Assembly (NCBI GenBank): GCA_015680685.1
Contig: MNCI01027262.1
Coordinates: 834,586 to 898,585, forward strand
Reading direction: 5' to 3'
DNA: 64,000 nt
From: Gnetum montanum
Taxonomy: Eukaryota > Streptophyta > Gnetopsida > Gnetales > Gnetaceae
Under the pieces are notes generated by a model. It made no database searches, was not told where the DNA came from, and was given only the letters and a program-made list of their open reading frames with translations. The stretch's first letter is position 1. Each line of letters starts with the position of its first letter. The translations under genes were made by a program, and so were the position numbers. Shown one piece after another: positions 12,554-23,536 of the stretch.

Positions 12554-12649
12554 CTGATTAACATGCAAAAATGCCTATATGCAGTAGCCACATGATAGGA
12601 AGACACCCAGTGGCTGATAGCTGATCAAGAAAGTAGTTCACTCATATGC

Positions 12650-14919
12650 ATGGAACCAACTAAGGGTTTAACTTGTGCTTACATCGATAGCATAGATGCA
12701 TTAGATCAAGTCCACTACCAACTTCCAAGTCTTAACCTTGAAAATATTAATTGGGGGAAGTTGGAAATCCTTGAGAAATTTAAGCAGGAGCCCCCTGAGC
12801 TGAAATCATTGCCCACTGGTATGGAATACATGTTCCTTAAAAATAGAAAACTAGTAATTATCAACATTAAGCTTGCTCCTCAATAGAAAGAAGAACTAGC
12901 GAAGCTAATAAATAAATGGTCAAAAGCCTTCGCTTGTTCATATTCCTCATTAACTAGAATAGATCCTAGGATATGCCAACATAGAATTTACACTGACCCA
13001 TCCATGAAGCCTTGAAGATAACCACAGAGGTGATTGAACCCTAATTTGAAGCAAGTAGTTAAGGAAGAAATCAAATAGCTTCTCAAGGCTGGGTTCATAT
13101 ACCTCATTGCTGATAGTGAATGGGTTAGCCCTTTAGTTATTGTACCTAAAAAGGGAGGAAAATGGAGGGTGTGCATAGATTTTAGGCTACTAAATATGGC
13201 AACATTCAAAGATTATTTTCCATTATCATTTGTTGACCAAGTCTTAGACACCATCGTAGGGCATCACTATTACAGTTTTCTGGATGGATATAGTGGATAT
13301 AACAAAATACAAATAGCCCCAGAAGACCAAGCCAACACTATGTTCACCAATCCTTGGGGAATGTTCACATACAAATAGATGCCGTTTGGCTTGTGGAATG
13401 CCCCTGCAACATTTCAACAACTAGTTCTAAGCATATTCCAATAGTAGATAGGAAATGGTGTAGAAGTCTTTATGGATGATTTCTCCACCTATGGAGCAAA
13501 CTTTGATCAAGCCTTGGACCGATTGAAGTAAGTGTTAAAAAGATGTGTAGAAACCAATTTGAGGCTCAACTAGTAGAAAAGATATTTGATGGTCCAAGAA
13601 GGCATAGTACTAGGGCAAAAAATCACACACACAAGGATAGATGTAGACCTCAAGAAAATCAAAATTATCCAAGGAATTACCCATCAACCAAAAACTATCA
13701 AAGATATTCAGTCATTCCTTGAACATACTAGCTACTATAGGAGATTTATTGAGAATTTTTCAAAGGTTACCAAACCATTGGTGGAATTAACAGAAAAGGA
13801 CATACCTTTCGAGTGGACCAAGGAATGCGAATTAAATTTCCAAACTCTAAAATAGAAGCTAGTAGAAATACCAATTCTACAAGCTCCTGACTTGTTCAAA
13901 CCATTGCATATCATGACTGACACATCCAACTATGCTTTAGGAGCTGTACTTACATAGTTAGATGACTAGAAGCATCTTTATTACATCCATTATGCAAGTA
14001 GGAGTATTGCTAGTGCACAACTTAACTACACTACCAGAGAGAAAGAATTAATGGTTGTAGTGTTTGTAGTAGAAAAGTTTGGACACTATGTATTGGGATA
14101 TAAAGTATATATACATATAGATCATAATGCAATTTGGTTCCTCATGAATAAGTCAATGGTAAGCCCTTGTACCATACAATGGCTTGTAATCTTACAAGAT
14201 TTCAATTTAACGATGATCAGTCACAAGGGCACCAAGAATATAGTTACTAATCATTTATATCGGTTGCGATGGGACAACAAAGAGGATGAGTATCCAATTT
14301 CTGATCATTTTCCTAATGAATTCCTCTTTGCTAGTGTTGTGAATAATCAATCATCCATGGAGACAAACTAGTACAGTAGCATTCTTACCTATCTCCTCAC
14401 CCAACAAACACCACAAGAGTTAAACCTTAAGAAGAAACAATAGTTTCTTCATCGAGTTAAGTAGTTTATGGAGATTAATGGGAAACTTTACAAAGTCTGT
14501 CCCAATGGCTTGGTTCAATGATGTGTTCCCGATATAGATCAACTGCGAGTTCTCCAAGATGCTCAAGAGGGTCCTTGTGGGGGTCATTATGTTCGGAGAT
14601 GAACAACCATCAAGATCCTGCTTGTAGGATATTATTAGCCTACATTATTTTGGGACACACATCATTTCATCCAATCTTGTGAGTGTTTTCAACATGATGG
14701 GGGAATGACTACTAGAATGGAGGGTTTGCAACAATGGATTCAACCATTAGAACCCTTTGACATTTGGGGAATTGATTTTATGGGGCCGATTACACCATTG
14801 TCCAATGGAGAAGCTTATATTATTGTTGTTGTTGATTACCTAACAAAATGGGCAGAAGTAGCTACTGTTAAGGATTGTACATCATCTATAGCTACACAAT
14901 TTATTCCACAACAAATCAT
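12650..14919 (+). pseudogene. RT, RNase H and integrase of the Athila-like element
   Basis: The domain order is RT, RNase H, integrase, which identifies Ty3/gypsy. RT motifs visible are VIVPKKGGKWRVCIDFR (about 13135-13185), the SFLDGYSGYNKI block (13275-13310) and the catalytic Phe-Met-Asp-Asp-Phe near 13470. RNase H covers about 13860-14270 and keeps a Thr-Asp-Thr-Ser start and a Thr-Arg-Glu-Lys-Glu block. Integrase starts near 14440, and WGIDFMGP with the following Val-Val-Val-Asp-Tyr is readable at 14760-14840. At least ten stops interrupt the frames. The integrase is cut at about 14919, before its second Asp and the Glu of the catalytic core, and no 3' LTR is found. Confidence 0.85.
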
Positions 14920-14938
14920 AAACCCTAAACCCTAAACC
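14920..14938 (+). repeat. Interstitial plant telomere-type repeat
   Basis: AAACCCTAAACCCTAAACC is 2.7 units of the plant telomere repeat (TTTAGGG on the other strand). It sits exactly where the integrase homology of the Athila-like element stops, at a sequence junction. Confidence 0.75.
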
Positions 14939-15182
14939 TTTCCATGAGCTTAGAACAGCTAGTACACATGCTACCTTTGTTGATGGACAACCTTGCTCAC
15001 TATATTGGATCTCCTCCTTCCAACTTAGTCATGGGGGAGATGGCCACCTATGCTAACCATTCTAGGCCCTCAGTTCTTTTTAAATTTTTTTTTACACATT
15101 CTTTCAACTTTTCTTATTTTTTTTACACCATCGTTCATATTTTTACTATTTCTTTGTTTACTTGATTGCTTTTATTTTTCAA

Positions 15183-15454
15183 CAGCTTCACAATCCTCCT
15201 CTCAGTCTCTCCCCTCCAAGCCACAAAAACAACAATCAGGTACTTACACCTCCACCCATGTCATCCCCTATAAGGTAGTCACAAACTCAATCTTGGTGGA
15301 TGAGTTTATGGTAGGCAATGGAAGGAAACGAGTCAAAGCTTCCTTTAGTTCTACTCCTCCCTCAAGCTCCTCGCCATTGAACACTTCCATGGTCCCTATC
15401 TTCACCAAAAACTCCTTTTCCTCCTATCAAGAACAATGGAAGTTGATACTTTGA
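15183..15454 (+). pseudogene. Possible end of LINE ORF1
   Basis: This open stretch, rich in Ser, Pro, Thr and Lys, lies directly before the endonuclease ORF, where LINE ORF1 (an RNA-binding protein) normally ends. No zinc knuckle or RNA-binding domain can be seen, and the upstream part is poly-T-rich noncoding sequence. Assignment rests on position and composition only. Confidence 0.35.
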
Positions 15455-15503
15455 CTTCCGAACCTTCCGTTGACCTCTCACCCAAACTGCCTCTTGTTTC
15501 TCC

Positions 15504-18500
15504 ATGAACCTCCTTTCATGGAACGTTCGAGGCCTTACTGGTAGGCTTCAACGGAAGCGTTTAGGAAACTTTATTTCTAGTCTTAATATAGCCTTTGATT
15601 TCATTCTCCAAGAAATTAAGGTTTCAACTAACCTTTTATCCTTTTCCGCCCATTGGTTTCTTCCTCACTCTTCAATCCTAGCAACGTCCCATGCAAGCAG
15701 GAAAGGAGGCATGACCATTCTTCTTTCGCCCTATTGGAAAACTAAAATCCTTCAAAGTGGTTTCGATTCTGGGCATAGAGTTTCCTGGGCCACCTTCTCT
15801 TCCTCGCATGGCCCATTTGGTATTTTCTCGATTTATGCCCCAAACGACCCTACAAAACAAGCTCTCCTTTGGCAAGAACTTGCAAATTCTCTTCCGCCAA
15901 TGCCTTGGATCTTTGGAGGAGATTTTAATATGGTTGAATTCCCTCAAGATAAGCTCATAGGGGTGTTTTTTCAATTGCCCAATCTTGAGTATCAAAGTTG
16001 GTTCACCTTCAAGAAAAGGTTTTACCTTTCTGATGGGGTGGACACCTCCACAGGCATTCCCCTCCAAAGACTTACCTAGAGCAATCTCTGTCTTGGGCAG
16101 GCTCGCATCTATAGTAGGTTAAATAGGTTCTATTTCTCCATCCTTTCCTTCTGGAAAGCCTTCTCCACTACTACGGTTCATCACCATGCCACCTTATCAG
16201 ATCATCTTCCTATCTCCATCTCCATCAAGATTCATGGCAGCCCTCACTGAAGAAAATTCCATCTTTTCTGACTACACAACAATTGTTTTTCTTCTCCTAC
16301 AACCCAACGTCTTCTATCCAACCTTTGGAATGCCGAAATTAGGCCCCTAACTCAAGTGGGTTGGATTAATTAGTGGCATTGGGCTTCATGTCGAGTACAG
16401 AACTTTGCTCATTCATGTGGTAAGGCAGTGGCTACTCAAGCCAGACAAGAATACAACAAAATTCACCTCACTATTGAACATCTCACTAATAGACTAGCTC
16501 AAGATCCCTTCAATACTCTAGTTCGTGAGGAGCTAGCTAGAGCAAGATTAGCCTTTCAACATTGGGATGTGTACCAAGCACAAAGTTCCCTAACTAAAAG
16601 TCAACTCACTTGGTTAAATATTCAAGATGAACATTGTAAAGAATTTTTCAAGTATCTCAATTCTGCTTCTCCTTCGCACTCTATAGACAATATCTTTAGT
16701 AATGGTACCACAATTACTAACCACAACAGTATCCTCTCTTTTCTCAAGAATCACTATGAAACCCTTTTTGCAGCAACCCCAATGGACATCTCGTCGTTCA
16801 AGGCTACCACCCCCAATTATCCTCGCCTTATCAACTCCACTATGCTACAAAGTCTTGACACTGATATCACTTTGGTGGAGCTACAGGTGGCCTGTTCTAA
16901 GTTAAGTCGGGGTAAGGCTCCTGGTTATGATGGTTTCCTCGTCAAATTTTTTCAAAATCATTGGGATTTGGTGGGAAATGATCTTCTGCAGGTCATTAAC
17001 AATGCTACCTTAACTGGTTCCCTCGGGCCAAATCTAAATCAAGGGGTAATTCATCTCCTCCCCAATTCTAGGGATCTTGCTGATATCTCTAATTAGCATC
17101 CCATAACTCTCCTCAATGTAGTGTATAAAATTTGGGCTAAGTGCCTTACCTTACGACTGAAAAAAATTCTTGGCCAAATCATGTCCCCAACAAACAGGAT
17201 TTGTTCCTGCTAGATATATTTTAGACAATGTGGTTGCAACATGGGAAGGTCTGAAGTGGGCTGAGGATGATGGACAAGATATTCTCCTAGTGAAACTTGA
17301 TTATGCCAAGGCTTATGACAACATAAAATGGGATTTTATCTTGCAAACCATAACCAAAATTGGTTTTGGACCTAAGCTCCTGCATATGGTGAAATGCTTA
17401 TTCTCATATGCTATCACAAGAATAGCCACTACCTTTGATATTACCTCTCCCTTTCCAATACATAGGTTAGTGCAACAAGGCTGTCCCCTTGCCCCCTATC
17501 TCTTTATCATTGCCACAGACTTTCTTTGTCATCAAATTAATATGGACATACAAACAAAAGTTCTCACTAGGGTTTTCCTATCTTCCTCTCAACAACAGCT
17601 CCTCAATATGCACTTCGTTGACAACTCTTTCTTTCTAGTTCAAAACATAGTCACCAATTTGCACCACCTCTTATCAAGGGTGGAGCAATATTGTACACTC
17701 TTAGGTTCCACTATAAATTGGAATAAGTCCTCTATTTATATCTTTTCGGGCAATTACAATCATGTGACCAGTTATAATTGGAAGAGACTCTAGGATCAAG
17801 ACATCATTAAGATTCTGGGAATCCCTTTCCATTTTAGAGGTTCAACCTCTATTCTCTGGGAGCAAGTTATTTTTCGAATTCAAAAGAAACTTGATAAATG
17901 GAAGATGAAACCTCTCACACTTGCGGGTAAATACTTTGTTTGTAAGTCCATATGTGCATCCACCCATATGTATTACTCTTTGTGTTGGGCCCCCTCCCAA
18001 GTTGCCTACCAGAAGCTTGAATGGTTATTTCACAACTTTATGTGGTCCTCCAAAGATTCTCAGAAGGGATTTCATCAAGTCGGTTGGAATATTGTTACTC
18101 TCCCCAAGAATAAATATGGCTTAGGTCTTTTGAATTCCTATAAGCAGGGAATTACCCTGGTTGCTAAGTGGTTGGTTCAGCATTTAGATGCCATAGACAT
18201 CATTGGGACCCTCCTCCAATTAAGGCTTCATCAAGCATGTCCTAAAAACAAGCCCTTCTAGAAAGGCATCCATTTTGTCAACTGGATCTTTTTCCCCCTC
18301 ACTATCATTCTTCTAGGTTCTCATGTTTTCAAAAGCATCTAGAGGGCCTGGAAAATTCTACATAGTTACATTGACTAGACTAACGTTAAGATCCATCCTA
18401 CTATCCTCTCTAGATTGTATCCGTGGTGGTTACCTTTGTCGCCCACTCCCCTTGCCATCACAAAGGCTAAGGTGGCTACCTCATGGTTTTGGAAAGATGT

Positions 18501-19080
18501 CATCTCCTTGAATTGTCTTAGGCTGGCTAGCCATTGGATTTTGGAGGTTGAGTTTAGCACTTTGTATGGGGAGTCGGCTACAATGAACCATTGCCTAGTC
18601 CAGATCTACTCCTTTCTCCACGATCATTGGCACATTGATGTTACAGTGCAAAGCCCTTTTCAAGGCCTTCAATGGCTTAATGGGATTAAACTCTTACCCT
18701 GCTGGCCATCTATCCCCTTTCATCTTATGCACGACCCATCCGAGGTCATTCAAAGTTGCAATAAGCATTGGCACAAACACGAGTCAATATCATTTTGGAT
18801 CCCTCTCTTCCAAAATATTTGGAACCTTCTGACCCTCCCCAAAATTAAGCAGTTCCTCTGGTGTCTCCTCCACCATGGTCTACCTATTGGTAAATGATTA
18901 GGATATCTAGGAATTCCCAATCCCAATTTCCCTCTTTGTGGTGGACAAGATGACTTTGTCCATGTGTTTTGGCATTGTCCCTTTGCACAACATGTGTGGA
19001 AGTGGGCTTCCATAGTCTTTCCTTCATACAAGCTATCTCAAGAGGATGTCATATTCGGCCATATTCGACTTTTTAAACAT
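15504..19080 (+). pseudogene. LINE ORF2: endonuclease, reverse transcriptase, Cys/His region
   Basis: ORF2 nicks target DNA and copies LINE RNA at the nick. The start at 15504 gives MNLLSWNVRGL, the usual N-terminus of plant L1 endonucleases. Gln-Glu-Ile-Lys and Gly-Gly-Asp-Phe-Asn supply catalytic Glu and Asp positions. RT spans about 16900-17790: LVKLDYAKAYD is motif A and VQQGCPLAPYLF is motif B. The catalytic Phe-Ala-Asp-Asp motif reads Phe-Val-Asp-Asn near 17612, so the second Asp is lost. A Cys/His segment with Trp-His-Cys-Pro-Phe lies at about 18930-19020. Several stops and frame changes (near 16078, 17096, 17793, 18261 and 18897) confirm that it is dead. Confidence 0.85.
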
Positions 19081-19189
19081 TACTTCTGCTAATCTCAAGT
19101 TTCTATGGAAAGTTATTAGGCCTACTATTTTATATTATATTTGAAAGCCAAGATGCAATGTTATATTTCAAAGGACTGATTATTCTAAT

Positions 19190-19420
19190 AAATGTTTGCT
19201 CGGCAGGTTGAAGAAGTTCCAGGATAGACATCAGTTGGTTCATCTCTTGCACCTGTGGAAAAGACTTGAGCAGCCTCATTCACTTCCAACTCACATCTTA
19301 AGCATCCAAGTTCAATCTGGATAGACATCAGTTGATTCATCTCTTGCAGCTGTGGGAAAGACTTCAGCATTCGAGTAACACTCAGCATCTGTAATCTCTT
19401 CAAGGAAGCTTTCCATTTCT
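19190..19420 (-). pseudogene. Leucine-rich-repeat-like remnant, two repeat copies
   Basis: A block of about 45 bp occurs twice, about 97 bp apart (near 19220-19262 and 19319-19362). On the minus strand both copies encode Leu-Lys-Ser-Phe-Pro-Gln-(Leu/Val)-Gln-Glu-Met-Asn-Gln-Leu-Met-Ser-Ile, in different frames. The spacing of Leu, Phe and Met residues resembles LRR units of plant NBS-LRR receptors. No NB-ARC or TIR part is nearby. This is an inference from a short sequence, and a simple tandem duplication of unrelated DNA is possible. Confidence 0.35.
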
Positions 19421-19486
19421 ATTGTGAAGAGTTGGAACTCTCTCTATCCTTAATTAAGAGTTTTTTTTTTTCCCTTATCTAATTCT

Positions 19487-19891
19487 ATGTCCTTCTATCT
19501 TGTAACGAGTCAGCATGGGTGGATGTTTGGTGCTGACCCAATTTGCGTTTCCTCTATCGACGATCCTCTGATGCAGGGACCAACTCTGAAATCTCCACGG
19601 ATTGGCAGCGCGCAGGGAATTTATGTGTCGACGTCGATGTCGACTGGACAGGGCAATGCAAGGTTGCTCATGGCCATGAATTTCGTGTTCGACAGTGGCA
19701 AATATAATGGCAGCACTCTTGCTTTGCTGGGCAGCAACGCCGTTTTTACAGAGGTAAGAGAGATGCCCATTATTAGTGGTAGTGGTTTGTTCCGGTTTGC
19801 GCGTGGCTTCGCGCAGGCTAGAACCCACGACGCTGATCTTAAAACCGGCAACGCTGTTGTGCGCTACGATGTTAGCGTTACCCACTTTTAG
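19487..19891 (+). CDS. Dirigent domain, C-terminal two thirds
   Basis: From about 19556 the frame encodes a dirigent domain: Ser-Ile-Asp-Asp-Pro-Leu, then SAQGIYVSTS, LLAMNFVF-like and [34 protein letters not shown], ending [13 protein letters not shown] and a stop at 19891. This part is free of stops and frameshifts, unlike the copies at 7.3 and 59.1 kb. The usual first 60-70 residues (signal peptide and the Phe-Tyr-Phe-His-Asp strand) are missing. The first about 22 residues from 19487 do not look dirigent-like. A T-rich tract followed by AG at 19500-19515 could be a splice acceptor, so an upstream exon is possible; otherwise this is a 5'-truncated pseudogene. Confidence 0.65.
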   Translation: MSFYLVTSQHGWMFGADPICVSSIDDPLMQGPTLKSPRIGSAQGIYVSTSMSTGQGNARLLMAMNFVFDSGKYNGSTLALLGSNAVFTEVREMPIISGSGLFRFARGFAQARTHDADLKTGNAVVRYDVSVTHF

Positions 19892-20348
19892 CGCTTTGGA
19901 TGTTTGGAAAAAATAACTTGAATCTTTATGATCGCTTAGACAGCAGCAATCTCGGAATATATCTTGTACCGTATTTGGTTCAGATTTGTTGTTATATATA
20001 CATATATTATGCTCAAGAAACAGTTGAAGGTTTGAAACCGAAAAGTTCCCTGGCTTGCACGTAATAGCGTACTTCAGTTTAATCTCAGAATACAGATTAT
20101 GTTGGTATATTCCCCTCAAATTTGTCATGTATTGAGAAAATACGCTGTAGAAACGGTTTAAAACCGGAGAGTGTCCTGGTTCTTCAGTTTCAAGTTTACA
20201 TCTCCTAAAATCATATCAAATTTGAAAACCCAAAAAACGACTAAGTGAGACTGCATTTTAGTAATCCGTCAAATTCGTTATATATACAAAAATTACAGAT
20301 ATTACGCTGAAGATACGGTTGAAAGTTTAAAACAGGTTCTGGAATCTG

Positions 20349-20490
20349 TATCAAATTTGTAAACCGAAAAAACGAAATCTATAACATGTTTGTAAACCCA
20401 AAACCCAAAAGAAACGACCTATCAAATTTGTAAACCGAAAAAACGAAATCTATAACAAGTTTGTAAACCCAAAACCCAAAAGAAACGACC
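20349..20490. repeat. 71-bp tandem duplication
   Basis: Two 71-bp units, 20349-20419 and 20420-20490, differ at a single position ('aacatg' versus 'aacaag'). The pair lies directly downstream of the tRNA gene transcribed from the minus strand. The near identity points to a recent duplication. Confidence 0.9.
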
Positions 20491-20494
20491 AATT

Positions 20495-20499
20495 AAAAA
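20495..20499 (-). terminator. Pol III terminator of tRNA-Ser
   Basis: Five consecutive T on the minus strand start two bases after the tRNA discriminator base, the normal position for a Pol III stop. Confidence 0.75.
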
Positions 20500-20500
20500 C

Positions 20501-20582
20501 CGTGGACGGCAGGATTCGAACCTGCGCGGGCAGAGCCCACATGATTTCTAGTCATGCCCGATAACCACTACGGCACGTTCAC
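20501..20582 (-). tRNA. tRNA-Ser(AGA)
   Basis: The 82-nt minus-strand sequence folds as a class II tRNA. The D arm has a CCG/CGG stem, the anticodon stem is CATGA/TCATG with loop CT-AGA-AA, a GGGC/GCCC-type long variable arm follows, and the T arm has stem GCAGG/CCTGC with loop TTCGAAT. Anticodon AGA reads UCU serine codons. Sequence and length match the plant tRNA-Ser(AGA) pattern. The acceptor stem GTGAACG/CGTCCAC has one A-C mismatch at the fourth pair. A TTTTT Pol III terminator follows on the minus strand (20495-20499). It may be functional, but the mismatch and a changed D-stem neighbour leave some doubt. Confidence 0.9.
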
Positions 20583-20801
20583 AATTGAATTATTGCCAAA
20601 TAAATCTAAAATTTCCTTTGCAGTGGAAATTTTCTGCAAAGTTCGTCCAGTACTTGGTTGTCAGCAATTTTATTTTCTCGCTAGCTATTTAATTATTTAT
20701 TGGTTATTTCAACTTTGCCGGGATTACACAATATTGTTAATAAAGGTATGGCTTGTAGTGGAGCTTGTGAATTTGGGTGCATTCAATTCATGGATCTTAG
20801 T

Positions 20802-22028
20802 TGTAACGACAGAAAACGTTGGCAGCTGGAAATACCGACCGATATTTCGGCGTACACAGTTTTAACCACGGATCCACGCGAGGGCTAAGCTGGAAAAACA
20901 AATCCGCGGTGCCCTGAACGGTCTTTTCGATCAGACAGGGACTTACGGGTCAGTAAAACGATGAGAATTACGCGGAGAGAAAGCGATCTGTTTCGAAAAA
21001 TGGTAAAACGAGGGGAAAACGATGTAGTTGGATTGCAACGGCGATAATGCTAAACACGATAAGAAGAGGTTGACATAAGAAGCTCGAAGCCTCAAGATCT
21101 GCGCTTTGACTTACAAATGTATATTTCGTATGAGAAATTACACTGGGGAATCCCCGATTACAGGATGTGAAACAAGCACGAAACAACAAGCAAAACGGTC
21201 TAAACAGAAGTCCGATTTACCTCGTGGGCTAAGCTGAGATGCAAGGCGGGCCAAGCTTTGACGTCTACCGATCAANNNNNNNNNNNNNNNNNNNNNNNNN
21301 NNNNNNNNNNNNNNNNNNNNNNNNNNNNNNNNNNNNNNNNNNNNNNNNNNNNNNNNNNNNNNNNNNNNNNNNNNNNNNNNNNNNNNNNNNNNNNNNNNNN
21401 NNNNNNNNNNNNNNNNNNNNNNNNNNNNNNNNNNNNNNNNNNNNNNNNNNNNNNNNNNNNNNNNNNNNNNNNNNNNNNNNNNNNNNNNNNNNNNNNNNNN
21501 NNNNNNNNNNNNNNNNNNNNNNNNTTGCGTTGCGTGTATGAGCGTAATCTGGAGTAAAAGCCATAAGCTCAAAATTGTTTTACGCTCACTACGCAACTGA
21601 GCGTAACGAAGCGTGGATAGTGTGCAACTTACGCTCGCTACGCACCCGCACGTAATGAAGCGTAAATCATGCGTGGTTTACGCTTGCTACGCAGCTGCGC
21701 GTGATGAAGCGTAAACAATGTATAAGTTACGCTCACTACGTAGCTGCGCGTGATGAAGCGTAAACAATGTACAACTTGACAACATACGCCATGGTACGCA
21801 CCGCCGCGTAGCGAGCGTAAAGACAAGTTATCCATGTACTGCAAGAAAAAATGCCAACCTGTTGTGCTTTTCTTAACTCTGCCTACGACTGTCTTGAAGC
21901 TTATTATGCTCATTACGCTGCCGTGCGTAATAGAGCGTAAACCTAACTTTTGAACCAATCTGATGCGCATTTTTGCTGGAATTGCGAATCTTTGCCTGAG
22001 GCCGACTCGTAATTTTCACAGTGTTTCA
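20802..22028 (-). mobile_element. Element 1 3' LTR (with assembly gap)
   Basis: On the minus strand it starts TGAAACACTGTG and ends TTGTTACA-like sequence at 20802 (plus strand TGTAACGACAG). The gap 21276-21524 holds 249 N. Outside the gap it is collinear with the 5' LTR, base for base in length (978 positions each). Confidence 0.9.
21276..21524. other. Assembly gap of 249 N inside the 3' LTR
   Basis: The corresponding stretch of the sister LTR is 37085-37517, that is 433 bp. The gap is therefore probably about 184 bases too short. ORFs that cross it are not meaningful. Confidence 0.9.
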
Positions 22029-22032
22029 ATGA

Positions 22033-22041
22033 CCCCTCTTT
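22033..22041 (-). promoter_or_regulatory. Polypurine tract of element 1
   Basis: AAAGAGGGG on the minus strand, four bases before the 3' LTR start, is the plus-strand DNA primer of reverse transcription. It lies in the 3' arm of a conserved hairpin (about 22029-22095), matching element 2. Confidence 0.75.
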
Positions 22042-23103
22042 GTTGATGGTTAGAGGGCGTGCCCGAAGGACGTTGACAAAGAATGCGAAACACCGGATTG
22101 GTAGAAGCAAGAACAACGTTCATCCATGGCTACTCAAGCATTGCTTTGTCCACGTGAACGAGATTGGCGGGTATAGGAGATAAAGGGATGTAACTGGAAA
22201 TAGGTTCGGAAAAATGTGAAATGTATGTTTATTCAGGTCAACAGGAATGCTTTTAGACGAGCGTAGCGCGTCAATCTGAGATGTCTCTGTTACAAATTGT
22301 AGCAGGAATGCGTGCAAAAGGAGCGTTACACATCACTTTCTGCGATATCTCTGCTAGCGTGAGTGTGGACAATGAATACTTGCGTATGTAGATGTTGCGT
22401 ATGGGAGTTTGGCGGTGGGGAAGAAGGAAACAAGAGATAAGGGTAAGACTGTGCGAGGCTTAGTGGTCGGGCAAACCTGAGCAGCCATTTCAACACGCTG
22501 TTGTACTCTGCCGCTTAGATGGAACGCACCTTTGGATGGCATCCTCCAAGGCAGGTAACCTGCAACCACGAAAGAAAACAAAGGACACCATCGCTGATGC
22601 ACCGAAGGTGAGATTTTCTTGAAACCAGCGCTATCTGATGTTAGATAAATGAGCTGTAAAGAAAGAGCCGGGGCGCGCAGGCGGAGCTGCCAATCCTGAT
22701 GATTCGGCGCTGCATATCTTCGCCAAAAGGCATCAGACGCAGTGCAGCTAACTGGCTGCACCAGGAATCGGCTAGATGAATCTGCGAGGCCGACGTCCGA
22801 TAGCGATAATTGACGGAGATTCCCGGGGCCGTTGCCATTGAGGATTTCGTCGGGGCTCCGACTGACGAGGCTAAACTCCCAGAGGTACCACCACTGCGGT
22901 GGGAGTGGTGGCGGCATCTCCGAGGGATCAGTAAGAGGCCTCTTTGCTTATCCGAGGAATCAGTAGGATGCCGGTGAGGTGGCGATGCTGGGACTGTCTC
23001 AGTATCCCACCCTGTCTGCTATGCAATTGTACAAGAGTGATCACGCTCGCTTGAACATGGTGGCGATCTGTACATCCCAGGTTTAAGTCATGGAAGACTA
23101 CCA
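22042..23103 (-). other. 3' untranslated spacer of element 1
   Basis: This noncoding spacer lies between repeat array B and the polypurine tract. A GC-rich block (about 22354-22917) is recognisable in element 2 near 54390-54560, including a shared 'cagattcatct' core. A minus-strand frame open in element 1 (22917-22354) is not kept open in element 2, so I do not call a gene. Confidence 0.5.
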
Positions 23104-23499
23104 TTACTGGTTTTAAGTCTCAGCAGACCATGGTCCCAGTTTAAAGTCCGGGCAGACCGAGAAGCGCTAGTTTTACATCGTAGCGAATGGTGGTAAGGCT
23201 GGTTTATGGTCTTAGCAGACCATGCTGTGGAGGTCAGTTTTATGTCATGACCCAGGGACAAAGCTGTGCTAGTTTTACGTCTCAGCAGACGGCTACATAC
23301 CTGTGCCAGTTTAGCGTTGTGGCGGACGCGTGTAAAAGATGCCAGTTTTTCGTCTTGGCGGACCTGTACAACATTGCCATTTTTACGTCGTAGCGGACGG
23401 TTACAGCTTGCCAGTTTAGCGTCATGGCGGACGCGTGTAAGGCATGCCAGTTTTACGTCGTAGCGGACAATCAGTGCCAATTTTACGTCGTAGTGGACG
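23104..23499 (-). repeat. Array B: about 12 stem-loop modules, element 1 3' region
   Basis: About twelve copies at 30-38 bp spacing. In element sense each has a short stem, GTC...GAC or GTCT...AGAC, around a 4-7 nt loop, followed by GTAAAACTGG or TTAAACTGG. Stem bases vary in pairs between copies. Tandem subrepeats in the 3' untranslated part of Tat-lineage elements are known in plants. Confidence 0.85.
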
Positions 23500-23536
23500 T
23501 TTACTGTCATACCTACTGTTGATACCGTAGATGCTG

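Larger units (their letters stand above)
15000..19130 (+). mobile_element. L1-type LINE remnant
   Basis: A non-LTR retrotransposon in plus orientation, recognised by an apurinic-like endonuclease, a LINE-type RT and a C-terminal Cys/His knuckle in that order. The 5' boundary lies somewhere between 14940 and 15180. The 3' end is uncertain: the sequence becomes AT-rich near 19110-19190 and no clear poly(A) tail or target-site duplication was found. Confidence 0.75.

Noticed and set aside
15678-16067. Minus-strand ORF of 129 codons
   Set aside because: Shadow of the LINE endonuclease frame on the plus strand.
20554-20865. ORF of 103 codons over the tRNA end and LTR start
   Set aside because: Spans a tRNA gene and a retrotransposon boundary; no domain.
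21138-21596. ORFs crossing the first N gap
   Set aside because: Open only because N codons do not read as stops; the region is LTR.
22354-22917. Minus-strand ORF of 187 codons in the element 1 3' region
   Set aside because: The homologous block of element 2 does not keep the frame, and the position is the 3' untranslated spacer.
23104-23499. Regularly spaced repeats resembling a CRISPR array
   Set aside because: Repeats vary strongly, the spacers are also related, there are no cas genes, and the context is a plant retrotransposon.
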